Part shown: in pieces, positions 34,082 to 43,194 of the stretch | Numbering within the stretch: the stretch's first letter is position 1 | How the letters are laid out: the number at the start of each line of letters is the position of its first letter | Origin: Paraburkholderia fungorum | Lineage (GTDB): Bacteria; Pseudomonadota; Gammaproteobacteria; Burkholderiales; Burkholderiaceae | Assembly (NCBI RefSeq): GCF_003610895.1 | Contig: NZ_MCAS01000069.1 | Coordinates: forward strand, 124,001-188,000 | DNA length: 64,000 bases | Reading direction: 5' to 3' | Notes under the pieces: model-generated | What the model was told of the DNA's origin: nothing | Seen by the model: only the letters and a program-made list of their open reading frames with translations | The model's database searches: none | Program-made: the position numbers and the translations under genes

Positions 34082-35371
34082 GTGGAGACAACTCACCTTC
34101 GAACGCAAGCCACCGGCAAGCGCCACCGTTTGCTTGCAATGCTGTTCGTCACCGTCGTCATCACCTATCTCGATCGCAGCAATCTGTCGATCGCGGCAAC
34201 CGCGATCGCCCGCGACCTGCAACTCGATCCGGCCCATATGGGTCTGGTGTTTTCCGCATTCGGCTGGTCGTACGCCTTGCTGCAGATTCCCGGCGGCATC
34301 CTGGTCGACCGCACGCGGCCGCGGCTGCTGCTGGCGCTCGTCATCGGGCTGTGGTCGCTGGCGACGATTCTGCAAGGCTTCGCCGGCACCTTCGCGATCC
34401 TGCTGTCGCTGCGCGTGCTGCTCGGCGCGCTGGAGGCGCCGGCCTATCCGACGTTGAATCGCGTCGTCACCACCTGGTTTCCCGACAGCGAACGAGCTCG
34501 CGCGATTGCCACGTACACGTCCGGTCAATATGTCGGGCTCGCGTTTCTCACACCCGCGCTCGTTCTCACGCAGGCGCATTTCGGCTGGCAGGGCGTATTT
34601 TTTCTGACCGGCGCGCTCGGGGTCGTGTGGGGTGGCGTCTGGTATGCCCTGTATCGCGAGCCGGCCGAAGCCTCGGACGTGAATGAAGCCGAACTCGAAG
34701 CGATCCGCGCCGGCGGCGGCCTTGTCGAACTGGGCGACGCGCGCCGCGCCCGCGCACGCTACACGGCCGCCGACTGGCGCGCGGTTCTCGGCAACCGCAA
34801 GCTGTGGGGCGTGTATATCGGCCAGATCGCGGTGACCTCGACGCTGTGGTTTTTCCTGACGTGGTTTCCCACCTACCTCGTCAAATACCGGCACATGGAT
34901 TTCCTGAAGGCCGGCTTCATGGCGGCCGTGCCGTTTCTCGCCGCGTTCGTCGGCATTCTGAGTTCGGGGCTGCTGTCGGACTGGATGGTCAAGCGTGGCG
35001 TGTCGGTCACCGTCGCGCGCAAGGTGCCGATCGTGACCGGCTTGCTGTTGTCAACGGCGATCGTCGGCGCAAACTATGTCGAGACGCCTGCCATGGTGAT
35101 CCTCTTCATGGCGATCGCCTTCTTCGGCAGCGGCTTTTCGTCGATTACGTGGGTGCTGGTGTCGTCGATGGCGAAGAAGGAGTTGCTCGGCCTCACCGGC
35201 GGCGTGTTCAACCTGATGGGCAATCTGTCGTCGATCTGCGTGCCGATCGTGATCGGCCTCATCGTCCGAAACGACGACTTCAAACCCGCGCTGGTGTTCA
35301 TGAGCGCCGTCGGCCTGCTCGGCGCGCTGTCTTATCTGTTCCTCGTTGGGCGAATCGAACGGATCCGCTAG
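34082..35371 (+). CDS. dgoT: MFS transporter, anion:cation symporter family (galactonate, DgoT-like)
   Basis: A 429-residue 12-TM carrier. YLDRSNLSIAATAIARDLQL, GWSYALLQIPGGILVDRTRP and FLTWFPTYLVKYRHMDFLKA are typical of ACS-family hexonate and phthalate carriers such as DgoT, ExuT and GudP. The start is a GTG at 34082, supported by AAGAGGA eight bases upstream; the frame is open further up but without homology. Position after dgoD supports D-galactonate uptake (inference). Confidence 0.85.
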   Translation: METTHLRTQATGKRHRLLAMLFVTVVITYLDRSNLSIAATAIARDLQLDPAHMGLVFSAFGWSYALLQIPGGILVDRTRPRLLLALVIGLWSLATILQGFAGTFAILLSLRVLLGALEAPAYPTLNRVVTTWFPDSERARAIATYTSGQYVGLAFLTPALVLTQAHFGWQGVFFLTGALGVVWGGVWYALYREPAEASDVNEAELEAIRAGGGLVELGDARRARARYTAADWRAVLGNRKLWGVYIGQIAVTSTLWFFLTWFPTYLVKYRHMDFLKAGFMAAVPFLAAFVGILSSGLLSDWMVKRGVSVTVARKVPIVTGLLLSTAIVGANYVETPAMVILFMAIAFFGSGFSSITWVLVSSMAKKELLGLTGGVFNLMGNLSSICVPIVIGLIVRNDDFKPALVFMSAVGLLGALSYLFLVGRIERIR

Positions 35372-35517
35372 CCCGCCTTTCAAAGCGCTTTCCCGGCGCC
35401 TCGCCCGCGCGTTACGGCGGCGTGACGCGCGGGCCGTCGCAGTTACGTAACATCACGGACCGCAACGGCTTGAAACCGCACTTCCCAGCCTCTCCGGGCC
35501 GTTTCCCCGCATTGCGC

Positions 35518-35567
35518 AAAGCCTTATCCAGAAAGGCTTTGCCGCCATATGTCCGGCACCGGACATA
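35518..35567. repeat. Two adjacent inverted repeats upstream of the orphan membrane protein
   Basis: AAAGCCTT (35518-35525) pairs with AAGGCTTT (35533-35540). A second repeat, TATGTCCGG and CCGGACATA around CA, spans 35548-35567. No T-run follows either, so an operator or mRNA structure is more likely than a terminator. Confidence 0.6.
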
Positions 35568-35624
35568 CACATGGCCCGCTCCTTGCTCAAATGTGTTCAA
35601 ACAACACATGCAGCGGGGAACATC

Positions 35625-35927
35625 ATGGGCGAATTCCTTCCAGACTATCTGATCCGAGAACAGGCCGCCGTCGGCGCGCTGGTGGTGTTCGGCGTGCTTC
35701 GCATCATCGGCGCGATGCTCGCCTACGAACGCGGCTGGCGCATTTCCGTGGTCGAAAAATGCTTTATCGCCGCCGCGGTGCTGTACTGCCTGCCGCAGCT
35801 CTTCGATCTGCTGACGCATATGTACGGCTCGCGTGCCGCAGGCGCTGAACTGGAAGGCAAGGCCGCGGGCTGCGCGATCGCACTCTTCTGCGCGCCAATT
35901 GTTGGACATCGGCTCGGCCTCGAATAA
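35625..35927 (+). CDS. Small membrane protein of unknown function
   Basis: A 100-residue protein from the ATG at 35625 (MGEFLPDYLIREQAAVGALV), preceded by GGGGA. Three hydrophobic segments are visible: AAVGALVVFGVLRIIGAMLA, VEKCFIAAAVLYCLPQLFDL and AAGCAIALFCAPIVGHRLGL. The size and pattern recall small holin-like or accessory inner-membrane proteins, but I recognise no family. No phage genes are nearby. The DUF2158 gene follows on the same strand. Confidence 0.6.
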   Translation: MGEFLPDYLIREQAAVGALVVFGVLRIIGAMLAYERGWRISVVEKCFIAAAVLYCLPQLFDLLTHMYGSRAAGAELEGKAAGCAIALFCAPIVGHRLGLE

Positions 35928-35944
35928 TCGTGCTGATCGAACGG

Positions 35945-36193
35945 ATGCTCACCATGCGACTGGGAAAGCGATCTGCAAGGTCCACGAAACCCGCGAGCCC
36001 CCTCTACCGCACTGGTGACGTCCTGACGCTCAAGTCCGGTGGACGCCCAATGACGGCCACCTGGACCGGGCCGGTGCTGTTCGCGCCGGGCAACTGGCTG
36101 ATCTGCCAGTGGTTCGGCGACGACGGCGAACTGCAGCAGGAGATGTTTCCGGAAGAGACGCTGGAACGGGCGGACAACGCGCTCACTGCCTGA
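35945..36193 (+). CDS. DUF2158 (YodC-like) small protein
   Basis: An 82-residue protein. The conserved part YRTGDVLTLKSGGRPMTATW then LICQWFGDDGELQQEMFPEE matches the YodC/DUF2158 pattern of GD.V.LKSGGP.MTV ... C.WF. It is likely a small beta-barrel, SH3-like protein of unknown role. The start is uncertain: a GTG at 35930 and ATGs at 35945 and 35954 are in frame. It is followed by a strong terminator. Confidence 0.75.
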   Translation: MLTMRLGKRSARSTKPASPLYRTGDVLTLKSGGRPMTATWTGPVLFAPGNWLICQWFGDDGELQQEMFPEETLERADNALTA

Positions 36194-36260
36194 AAGGGCG
36201 GTAGGACAGCACCAGGGCAGTAACGGATCAGCCGGCCACCGCCGGGCGACCGTGTGTATT

Positions 36261-36295
36261 GCGCCGCACACAGTTTCCGTGCGGCGCTTTTTTTT
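36261..36295 (+). terminator. Rho-independent terminator after the DUF2158 gene
   Basis: GCGCCGCAC and GTGCGGCGC form a perfect 9-bp stem with a nine-base loop, followed by eight Ts. It separates the plus-strand genes from the convergent copCD. Confidence 0.92.
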
Positions 36296-36299
36296 GCTC

Positions 36300-37229
36300 T
36301 CAGCCCAACGCGGCGAATGCCGGCACGCTGTGCGACAACGCGGCCGCGGCGACGAACACGCCGATCATCGCCAGCGCTTCCAGATACAGCACATTGACGA
36401 AGGTATGCGCGTCCATCGTCGAGGCCGTGCGGCGCAAGCGCGGCAGCGCGAGAAAGCGGTTGAGTCCGCCGAGCACCAGCGCGAGCGCGACCAGCGTCAG
36501 CTTCAGCGTCAGCACGTGGCCCCACGTGCTCATCTGGATCGCTTCGAACGAGCCGCCCGAACCGCGCACGGCATTGAAGATGCCGGTGAGCAGCACCAGT
36601 CCGACCGCCACCACCGAGACGCTCGACACCTGCGTCGCCGTGCGGATCAGCATCCCACGGGCGGTCGACGTGCCGAGCGCGGGCAATACCGAAAGCCCCG
36701 CCGCCATTGCCAGCCCGCCCCACACGCTGGTGACCAGCACATGCAGCGTCTGCATGGCGATCGCCGCCGAGAGCGGCCCGGCATCGGCTGCATGCCCGAG
36801 CGACGCCTTGCCCGCCGCGATCGCGATCACCGCGAGCCACAACAGCGCATTGCGCAGCATGCCCGTATGACCGGCCATGGCCGTGCCCAGCAACACCAGC
36901 GCGCCGGCGAACGCCACGCTCCAGCCATAGCCGACATGGGTTTGCGTCAACACGGTCGGCACCACGCCGATGGCTGACGGCAACGCGACGCCGCTCATCG
37001 ACGCCGCCTGATACAACAGCCAGCCGAGATCCGCGAGCACCAGCACGACGGTGGCCGTCAGCATCGACCGTTGCGCGCGCAACCAGGCGGGCCGCGCCGG
37101 CGCGATCTTGACCTGCGCGTCTTTCGCGAGCCACGCGCCGAGCAACGCCGAACCGACGGCAAATGCAAACGCGACATTCATGAGCGCGGCCATGGCGACC
37201 TGCCCGATCCACAATCCGTCCATACTCAT
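36300..37229 (-). CDS. copD: CopD family copper resistance membrane protein
   Basis: A 309-residue inner-membrane protein with about eight hydrophobic segments, beginning MSMDGLWIGQVAMAALMNVA. GHAADAGPLSAAIAMQTLHV with LVTSVWGGLAM, and MSTWGHVLTLKLTLVALALV contain the conserved histidines of CopD/PcoD. It is thought to import copper delivered by periplasmic CopC. The start overlaps the copC stop by four bases (ATGA), so the two are translationally coupled. Confidence 0.9.
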   Translation of the reverse strand: MSMDGLWIGQVAMAALMNVAFAFAVGSALLGAWLAKDAQVKIAPARPAWLRAQRSMLTATVVLVLADLGWLLYQAASMSGVALPSAIGVVPTVLTQTHVGYGWSVAFAGALVLLGTAMAGHTGMLRNALLWLAVIAIAAGKASLGHAADAGPLSAAIAMQTLHVLVTSVWGGLAMAAGLSVLPALGTSTARGMLIRTATQVSSVSVVAVGLVLLTGIFNAVRGSGGSFEAIQMSTWGHVLTLKLTLVALALVLGGLNRFLALPRLRRTASTMDAHTFVNVLYLEALAMIGVFVAAAALSHSVPAFAALG

Positions 37230-37603
37230 TTGACGATGAAAGCGAAGTTGCCTTGCGTACGGTGGCCGTCCGTGGCAACCGCGGTCCATTGCACTGCGTA
37301 GCGGCCGGCCGTCAGTTGCGGCAGCGCCAGGTGCATCACCTTTGCATCACTTTTGTCGACTTGCGAGGCAGCCGGCGCGGCGGGCTTGCCGCTCGCGTCG
37401 CTCAGTTCGATTTTGCTGAAAGCCGGCTCGAGCGGCTCCGTGAAATGGATCGTCACTTCAGTGGGCGCGTCCACCTGGGCGTTCGCGGCCGGCTCGCTCG
37501 ACATCAGATGGGCATGCGCGAAAGCCGTCGACGTCACGACCAGCGCGGCGGCGCCTGACATCAACGCACGCAGCGCCGGGCGGGAAAAATTGAATAGCTT
37601 CAT
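37226..37603 (-). CDS. copC: Periplasmic copper-binding protein CopC
   Basis: A 125-residue protein with signal peptide MKLFNFSRPALRALMSGAAA, probably cleaved after TAFA so the mature protein begins HAHLMSSEPAANAQV with an N-terminal His as in copper(II)-binding CopC. The beta-sandwich features VTIHFTEPLEPAFSKIELSD and YAVQWTAVATDGHRTQGNFA are present. The ATG at 37603 is preferred over upstream in-frame starts that would hide the signal peptide. Confidence 0.93.
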   Translation of the reverse strand: MKLFNFSRPALRALMSGAAALVVTSTAFAHAHLMSSEPAANAQVDAPTEVTIHFTEPLEPAFSKIELSDASGKPAAPAASQVDKSDAKVMHLALPQLTAGRYAVQWTAVATDGHRTQGNFAFIVK

Positions 37604-37975
37604 GTAAGGCCGATAGCTTCTGGAAAGTAAAACGGTGGAGGTTGAGCCGCAGGCGTGGGTGTCGGACGGACGCCGGCGCCCGGAAGTGTACGCTTCGATG
37701 GCCGGCGCGCGCGTCGGTTCAACCTGTTTTGCCATCCAGATCGAGATGAGCGGCGCCCGCACCCGCAGCCGTTCGGACAAAATCGAGACGGCTGGCCCAC
37801 TTGCCGCGCAGTGGCACGGCCGCGCGGCAAACTGTCGCATAGCTGTGACACCAGGAACCTTCTCTAATGTGGCAAATAGTCACCATCACCCTTCGATGAT
37901 AGAATGCTGCGTCGCCGCAGCGCCGGCTGCCCTTCACACCGAGCCGCTCGAAGTTCGGTCAGGTCCCCGATTTTG
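37604..37975. other. Intergenic region between copC and a cytochrome c gene
   Basis: About 370 bp separate the divergent copC and cytochrome c genes. It must hold both promoters. Open frames here are short, lack homology and have no codon bias I trust. TAGAAT at 37899 is a possible -10 for the cytochrome gene, without a good -35. No clear operator palindrome was found. Confidence 0.5.
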
Positions 37976-38707
37976 ATGGAGTTACGCGTGTCTTCAAGAC
38001 GCATTTTCCGCCCGTTGCTTGCCCTTCTGCTGATCGGCTCCGCGGGTGTCTATAGCGCTGCGAAAGCGCAGACTCAACCGAAGGCCCCCGATACGATGGA
38101 AGCGCGCGTGCAGGGTTGCACGGCCTGTCACGGCTCGCATGGCCAAGGTACCGACAACGACTACTTCCCGCGTCTGGCGGGCAAGCCGGCCGAATATCTG
38201 TACAACCAGCTGCAGAACTTCCGTGAAGGGCGCCGCAAGTACCCGCCCATGAACTACCTCGTCACGTATCTCTCGGACGACTACCTTCATCAGATCGCCA
38301 CCTACTTCTCGCAGCAGCGTCCGCCGTACCCGGCGCCGGCCAAGCCGACCGTGTCGGCGGCTATCGTCGCGCGCGGCCAGCAGATCGTGCTGCACGGCGA
38401 CGCATCCAAACAGATTCCGGCCTGCGCGGCCTGCCACGGCAAGGCGCTGACCGGTATGGAACCCGCTATTCCGGGTCTGGTCGGCCTGCATTCGGACTAC
38501 ATCAGCGCGCAGCTGGGCGCATGGCGTTCGGGCTCGCGTCATGCCATCGCACCTGATTGCATGCACACCATCGCCACCCGTCTGACCGATGACGACGTGA
38601 ACGCCGTCGCAGCTTGGCTTTCCACGCAAACGGCCCCACAAAACCCCGTGCCGGCTCCGGCCCGCTCGATGAAGACTCCGCTTGCCTGCGGCAGCGAACC
38701 GCAATAA
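37976..38707 (+). CDS. Diheme cytochrome c (c4-like)
   Basis: A 243-residue exported protein, starting at the ATG at 37976, with signal peptide (RRIFRPLLALLLIGSAGVYS, cleavage near AKA). Two CxxCH heme sites (GCTACHGSHGQGTD and ACAACHGKALTGMEP) each have downstream methionines. The duplicated layout and the YLYNQLQNFREGRRKYPP then MNYLV segment are typical of cytochrome c4. It would carry electrons in the periplasm. The triheme gene follows after 21 bp, suggesting one unit. Confidence 0.92.
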   Translation: MELRVSSRRIFRPLLALLLIGSAGVYSAAKAQTQPKAPDTMEARVQGCTACHGSHGQGTDNDYFPRLAGKPAEYLYNQLQNFREGRRKYPPMNYLVTYLSDDYLHQIATYFSQQRPPYPAPAKPTVSAAIVARGQQIVLHGDASKQIPACAACHGKALTGMEPAIPGLVGLHSDYISAQLGAWRSGSRHAIAPDCMHTIATRLTDDDVNAVAAWLSTQTAPQNPVPAPARSMKTPLACGSEPQ

Positions 38708-38728
38708 GGCACCGGGAGAGACACTCAA

Positions 38729-40027
38729 ATGAAACGCAAGTCTTTGTTCGCCCTCTCGGCAGTCGTCGTCGTTGCGGCTGCCGCACTCGTTCCCGTCCTG
38801 TGGTCGGGCGGCGACAACCTGCATAACGGCTCGGCTATGGCGGCAACGCCCGCAGACCAGGCCGCGCTGATCAAGAAGGGCGAGTATCTCGCCCGCGCCG
38901 GCGACTGTATCGCCTGCCACACGGTGCGCGGCGGCAAGCAGTTCGCCGGCGGCCTGCCGATGGCTACGCCGTTCGGCACGATGTTCACGCCGAACATCAC
39001 GCCTGACGACCAGTACGGTATCGGCAAGTGGACGCAGGACGACTTCTACCGCGCCATGCACACCGGCCGTTCGAAAGACGGCAGCCTGCTGTACCCGGGC
39101 TTCCCGTTCACGAGCTACACGAAGGTCACGCGCGCCGACTCGGACGCGATCTACGCGTACCTGCGCTCGGTTACGCCGGTCAACGTGCCGAGCCGTCCGC
39201 ACGAACTGAAATTCCCGTTCAACCAGCGCAACATGCTGATCGGCTGGCGCACGCTGTTCTTCCGCGAAGGCGAGTACAAAGCTGATCCGACCAAGTCGGT
39301 CGAATGGAACCGCGGCGCGTACCTGATCGAAGGTCTCGGTCACTGCGGCATGTGCCACACGTCGATCAACGCCATGGGTGGCCCGGTCAGCTCGGCGGCA
39401 TTCGCCGGCGGCCTGATCCCGCTGCAGAACTGGTATGCACCGTCGTTGACGTCGAACAAGGAAGCCGGCCTCGGCGACTGGGACCAGAAAGACATCGCCG
39501 ATCTGCTGAAGACCGGTGTGTCGAACCGCGGCGCGGTGTTTGGTCCGATGGCTGAAGTGGTTCACAACAGCCTGCAGTACATGTCGGACGAAGACATCAA
39601 CGCGATGGCCACGTACCTGAAGACGATTCCGCAGAAGAGCGAGGCGCCGGAACCGCTGCAGCTCGAAACGTCGGAAAAGTTCGGTGGCGAACTGTTGAAG
39701 CAAGGTCAGAAGATCTACGCTGACAACTGCGCGAAGTGCCACGCGGACAACGGCCTCGGCATGCCGCCGAACTTCCCGCCGCTCGCGAACAACCAGTCGA
39801 TCCAGATGCCGTCGGCGGTCAATCCGATCCGTATGGTGCTGAACGGCGGTTACCCCCCGAGCACGGCAGGCAACCCGCATCCGTATGGCATGCCGCCGTT
39901 CGCACAGGCACTGTCGAACACGGAAGTGGCCGCCGTCGTGACGTACATTCGTATGTCGTGGGGCAACCACGGTACGGCTGTGTCGCCGCAGCAAGTGTCT
40001 GATCTGCGTTCGGCGCCGCTCGACTAA
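38729..40027 (+). CDS. Triheme membrane-associated cytochrome c (dehydrogenase subunit type)
   Basis: A 432-residue protein with N-terminal hydrophobic anchor or signal (residues 1-26). Three CxxCH sites (GDCIACHTVRGG, GHCGMCHTSINAMGG, NCAKCHADNGLGMPP) match the triheme cytochrome subunit of alcohol, gluconate or aldose dehydrogenases (AdhB-like). These pass electrons from a flavin or PQQ dehydrogenase to ubiquinone or an oxidase. No dehydrogenase gene is adjacent; the neighbour is a c4-like cytochrome. Confidence 0.92.
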   Translation: MKRKSLFALSAVVVVAAAALVPVLWSGGDNLHNGSAMAATPADQAALIKKGEYLARAGDCIACHTVRGGKQFAGGLPMATPFGTMFTPNITPDDQYGIGKWTQDDFYRAMHTGRSKDGSLLYPGFPFTSYTKVTRADSDAIYAYLRSVTPVNVPSRPHELKFPFNQRNMLIGWRTLFFREGEYKADPTKSVEWNRGAYLIEGLGHCGMCHTSINAMGGPVSSAAFAGGLIPLQNWYAPSLTSNKEAGLGDWDQKDIADLLKTGVSNRGAVFGPMAEVVHNSLQYMSDEDINAMATYLKTIPQKSEAPEPLQLETSEKFGGELLKQGQKIYADNCAKCHADNGLGMPPNFPPLANNQSIQMPSAVNPIRMVLNGGYPPSTAGNPHPYGMPPFAQALSNTEVAAVVTYIRMSWGNHGTAVSPQQVSDLRSAPLD

Positions 40028-40145
40028 GCAGCGTGTGACGCACCTGGGGCGCGGCCTGCGAATCACGCGGCCGCGCCCTTCGTTTTTTCAGGACCGGTAT
40101 CATGTAGGGCTAAACCCTGATGAAACCGTGCGGGAGGAAAGAGTC

Positions 40146-40766
40146 GTGCATGTCGGTGAGCGTTTCAACAGCATTACCCATCTCGTCGGCGCCGTGCTGT
40201 CGGTGGCGGGGCTGGCTACGCTCGTGACAATGGGCGCGCTCGACGGCGACGCGTACAAGGTGGTGAGTTTCAGTGTCTACGGTGCAATGCTGTTCGTGCT
40301 GTATGCTATCTCGACGCTTTACCACAGCGTGCGCAACCCGCGTGTCAAAGCGGTTCTGCAGAAATGCGACCATTCGGCGATCTACCTGTTGATCGCCGGC
40401 AGTTACACCCCGTTCACACTTGTTACCTTGCGTGGACCATGGGGCTGGTCGCTATTCGGCGTAAGCTGGGGGCTTGCCGCTCTCGGCATCGTGCAGGAAC
40501 TGACGCTCGGGCGACGCACCCGCAGCGTTTCGATGGTGCTGTATGTCTTGATGGGATGGCTCGCGCTCGTTGCCGTCCGCCCGCTGGTTCAAGCTTTACC
40601 GGCAGCGGGTACCGCCTGGCTCGTGGCCGGCGGGGTCATCTATAGCGCCGGCATCTACTTCTTCATCAACGACGAGCGCATCCGGCATGGACATGGTATC
40701 TGGCACCTGTTCGTACTGGCGGGCAGTCTGTGTCAATTCGTCAGTGTCGCGCGCTACGTCGCGTGA
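40146..40766 (+). CDS. Hemolysin III / PAQR family membrane protein
   Basis: A 206-residue membrane protein with seven hydrophobic segments. GERFNSITHLVGAVLSVAGL, LYAISTLYHSVRNPRVKAVL, KCDHSAIYLLIAGSYTPFTL and the C-terminal GHGIWHLFVLAGSLCQF hold the conserved His, Ser and Asp residues of the family (Zn-binding in PAQR receptors). The start is a GTG at 40146, supported by GGGAGGAAAG. The name hemolysin is historical; the cellular role is unclear. Confidence 0.9.
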   Translation: MHVGERFNSITHLVGAVLSVAGLATLVTMGALDGDAYKVVSFSVYGAMLFVLYAISTLYHSVRNPRVKAVLQKCDHSAIYLLIAGSYTPFTLVTLRGPWGWSLFGVSWGLAALGIVQELTLGRRTRSVSMVLYVLMGWLALVAVRPLVQALPAAGTAWLVAGGVIYSAGIYFFINDERIRHGHGIWHLFVLAGSLCQFVSVARYVA

Positions 40767-41000
40767 CATCCCACGGCGGCGAAATGCAACTTAAGGCCAG
40801 TCAACGTGTCTGCATAGCGCGTTGAAGCATTCGGCACGCATTTGAGCGTGCCGCCGATTTCTCTGCGACCGGAACCGGGCTTCGGCCTCGAATGCGCCAT
40901 ACGGGCGTGTTCATGCCGTGCTTGTACCAGCTTGTACCTGCCTCGTGCCCATTTGGTGCCACCTGGTGCCGTTCGCGAAACTGCATTGCAAAGAGCATTT

Positions 41001-42548
41001 ATGTCTTTTGATTCCCTCGGCTTGTCCGAACCGCTGGTCCGCGCTGTCCACGAACTCGGCTATACCACCCCGACTCCTATCCAGACGCAAGCGATCCCCG
41101 CCGTGCTCAACGGCGGCGACCTGCTGGCCGGCGCGCAGACCGGCACTGGCAAGACCGCCGGCTTCACGCTGCCGATCCTGCAGCGCCTGAACACCATGCC
41201 GGCCGTCACCACGGCGTCGGGCAAGCGCGCCGTCCGCGCGCTGATCCTCACGCCGACGCGCGAGCTGGCCGCACAGGTCGAAGAAAGCGTGCGCGCCTAC
41301 GGCAAATATCTGAAGCTGAAGTCGACCGTGATGTTCGGCGGCGTCGGCATCAATCCGCAAATCGGCGCGCTGCGTAGCGGCGTGGACATCGTCGTCGCGA
41401 CGCCGGGCCGCTTGCTCGACCACATGCAGCAAAAGACCATCGATCTGTCGCATCTCGAGATTCTCGTGCTGGACGAAGCCGACCGCATGCTCGACATGGG
41501 CTTCATCCACGACATCAAGCGCGTGCTCGCGAAGTTGCCGCCGAAGCGTCAGAACCTGCTGTTCTCGGCCACTTTCTCCGACGAGATCAAGACACTCGCC
41601 GACAACCTGCTCGACTCCCCGGCGCTGATCGAAGTCGCCCGCCGCAACACAACAGCGGAGACGGTCGCGCAGAAGATTCACCCGGTCGACCGCGACAAGA
41701 AGCGCGAGTTGCTCACGCACCTCATCAAGCAACACAACTGGTTCCAGGTGCTGGTGTTCACACGCACCAAGCACGGCGCGAACCGCCTCGCCGAACAGCT
41801 GACCAAAGACAGCATCAGCGCGCTGGCGATTCACGGCAACAAGAGCCAGTCGGCCCGTACTCGCGCGCTCGCCGAGTTCAAGGACGGCACGCTGCAAGTG
41901 CTGGTCGCAACCGACATCGCGGCGCGCGGCATCGATATCGATCAACTGCCGCACGTGGTCAATTACGATCTGCCGAACGTGCCCGAAGACTACGTGCACC
42001 GTATCGGCCGCACGGGCCGTGCAGGCGCGACGGGCGAAGCGATCTCGCTGGTGTGCGTGGACGAACTGCAACTGCTGAAGGACATTGAGAAGCTGATCAA
42101 GCGTCCGGTGCCGCAGGAAGTGATCGCCGGTTTCGAACCGGACCCGACTGCCAAGCCGGAGCCGATTCTGCGTCGTGGCCAGGGTGGTGGCGGCGGCGGT
42201 GGCCGTTCGCCGCGTCAGGGTCAAGGTGCGCCGAAACGCGACGGCGCCTCGTCTGCCAAACCGGCGCAGCGTTCGGGCCAGCGTCCGGCAAATGGGCAGC
42301 AGCAGCCGAAGCCGCACGGTGCGAAGCCGGCCGGCAACGGTGGCCAACCGCGCCGCGACGGCCAGCGTCACGACGGTCAACCGCGTGCAGCGGCGCACGA
42401 AGGCAGTGCCGCCCAACATGCGCCGCGCAAGCCGCAGGGCGCAAAGCCGCAAGGCGGCAATCCGGGTGCGTTGCTGGGTGGCGCCAAGCCGCGCAACGAC
42501 GCGCCGCGTGGCGGCCAGCCGACGCGCAGCGGCCAACGCGGCCGTTAA
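41001..42548 (+). CDS. rhlE: DEAD-box ATP-dependent RNA helicase (RhlE-like)
   Basis: A 515-residue helicase starting MSFDSLGLSEPLVRAVHELG. Q-motif TPTPIQTQAIP, Walker A AQTGTGKT, LDEADRMLDMG, SATFSD and HRIGRTGRAGATGEA are all present. After about residue 390 a long basic Gly/Gln/Pro/Arg-rich tail with RRGQGGGGGGGRSPRQ and repeated KPQG-type units provides RNA binding. It probably unwinds structured RNA in ribosome assembly or the degradosome. The long 5' region has a GGCACGC/GCGTGCC hairpin at 40833-40852. Confidence 0.94.
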   Translation: MSFDSLGLSEPLVRAVHELGYTTPTPIQTQAIPAVLNGGDLLAGAQTGTGKTAGFTLPILQRLNTMPAVTTASGKRAVRALILTPTRELAAQVEESVRAYGKYLKLKSTVMFGGVGINPQIGALRSGVDIVVATPGRLLDHMQQKTIDLSHLEILVLDEADRMLDMGFIHDIKRVLAKLPPKRQNLLFSATFSDEIKTLADNLLDSPALIEVARRNTTAETVAQKIHPVDRDKKRELLTHLIKQHNWFQVLVFTRTKHGANRLAEQLTKDSISALAIHGNKSQSARTRALAEFKDGTLQVLVATDIAARGIDIDQLPHVVNYDLPNVPEDYVHRIGRTGRAGATGEAISLVCVDELQLLKDIEKLIKRPVPQEVIAGFEPDPTAKPEPILRRGQGGGGGGGRSPRQGQGAPKRDGASSAKPAQRSGQRPANGQQQPKPHGAKPAGNGGQPRRDGQRHDGQPRAAAHEGSAAQHAPRKPQGAKPQGGNPGALLGGAKPRNDAPRGGQPTRSGQRGR

Positions 42549-42589
42549 GTTCCCCGCACTGCCTGCATGCTAGCCGTGGGTCCCACAGA

Positions 42590-43114
42590 CTAACGGCTGG
42601 CCGCAGCGGCAGCTTGCTTCAGGTGCTCGATCTGCCGTTCCCATCGATCGAGCACCGCCTCCCCTTGCCCTTCCAGCTCAAACGTAATGCCGCTTGTCAG
42701 GCGCGCATAACGCACGCTCTGTGCCTCTGCCGTGTCGATCGAGCCGCTGAGGTACACGAGGCCACTGCTGTCGGCTGTCACGGCCGCTAACGGCGCCAAA
42801 CGCAACTGCACCTGATAGAACGCCTCGTTGCAGACAAAGGTCAGCGCGGCCTGTCCGCTTTGCGCGATCACACCCGCCGCCCGAGCCTGTGGCCACAAAG
42901 CGATGCATAGCGAGCGCGAATCAGGCGCATACAACTCGCCGACGCCGAGCAACGACGTGCGCACATGGCCATTCGCATCGACGGTGAGCAGCGACGCGGT
43001 GAACCCCGCCTTGCTCGCCAGCGACGAACCGTCGAATAACGTGCGGACCGCGTCAGGCCATTCGTCGAACACGTTCTGTTCGAGCGGACGTTCGGGTGAA
43101 GGAAAATCGCTCAT
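42590..43114 (-). CDS. Pyridoxamine 5'-phosphate oxidase-like (FMN split-barrel) protein
   Basis: A 174-residue protein. The pattern KAGFTASLLTVDANGHVRTS, LLGVGELYAPDSRSLCIALW, AGVIAQSGQAALTFVCNEAF is that of an FMN-binding split barrel, with a C-terminal helix (VLDRWERQIEHLKQ). Substrate is unknown. Convergent with the helicase and isolated from the diiron gene by a terminator. Confidence 0.6.
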   Translation of the reverse strand: MSDFPSPERPLEQNVFDEWPDAVRTLFDGSSLASKAGFTASLLTVDANGHVRTSLLGVGELYAPDSRSLCIALWPQARAAGVIAQSGQAALTFVCNEAFYQVQLRLAPLAAVTADSSGLVYLSGSIDTAEAQSVRYARLTSGITFELEGQGEAVLDRWERQIEHLKQAAAAASR

Positions 43115-43194
43115 CGTATCGATCCGGTCAGAAACAGGTTGCGGGGGTTGCGTGCGTTGTCAGCATCGCCAGCGTTATCACGATCAATCATGCC

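Noticed and set aside
32268..34139. Minus-strand open frame of 623 codons across dgoD and its regulator
   Set aside because: Antisense of dgoD and out of frame with the regulator; no homology in its translation.
37994..40066. Long open frame (690 codons) on the minus strand
   Set aside because: It is the antisense of two cytochrome genes with intact CxxCH motifs. The antisense product is Arg/His-rich with no domain, a GC-bias artefact.
40911..42536. Minus-strand open frame opposite the RNA helicase
   Set aside because: All DEAD-box motifs are on the plus strand; the antisense frame is an artefact.
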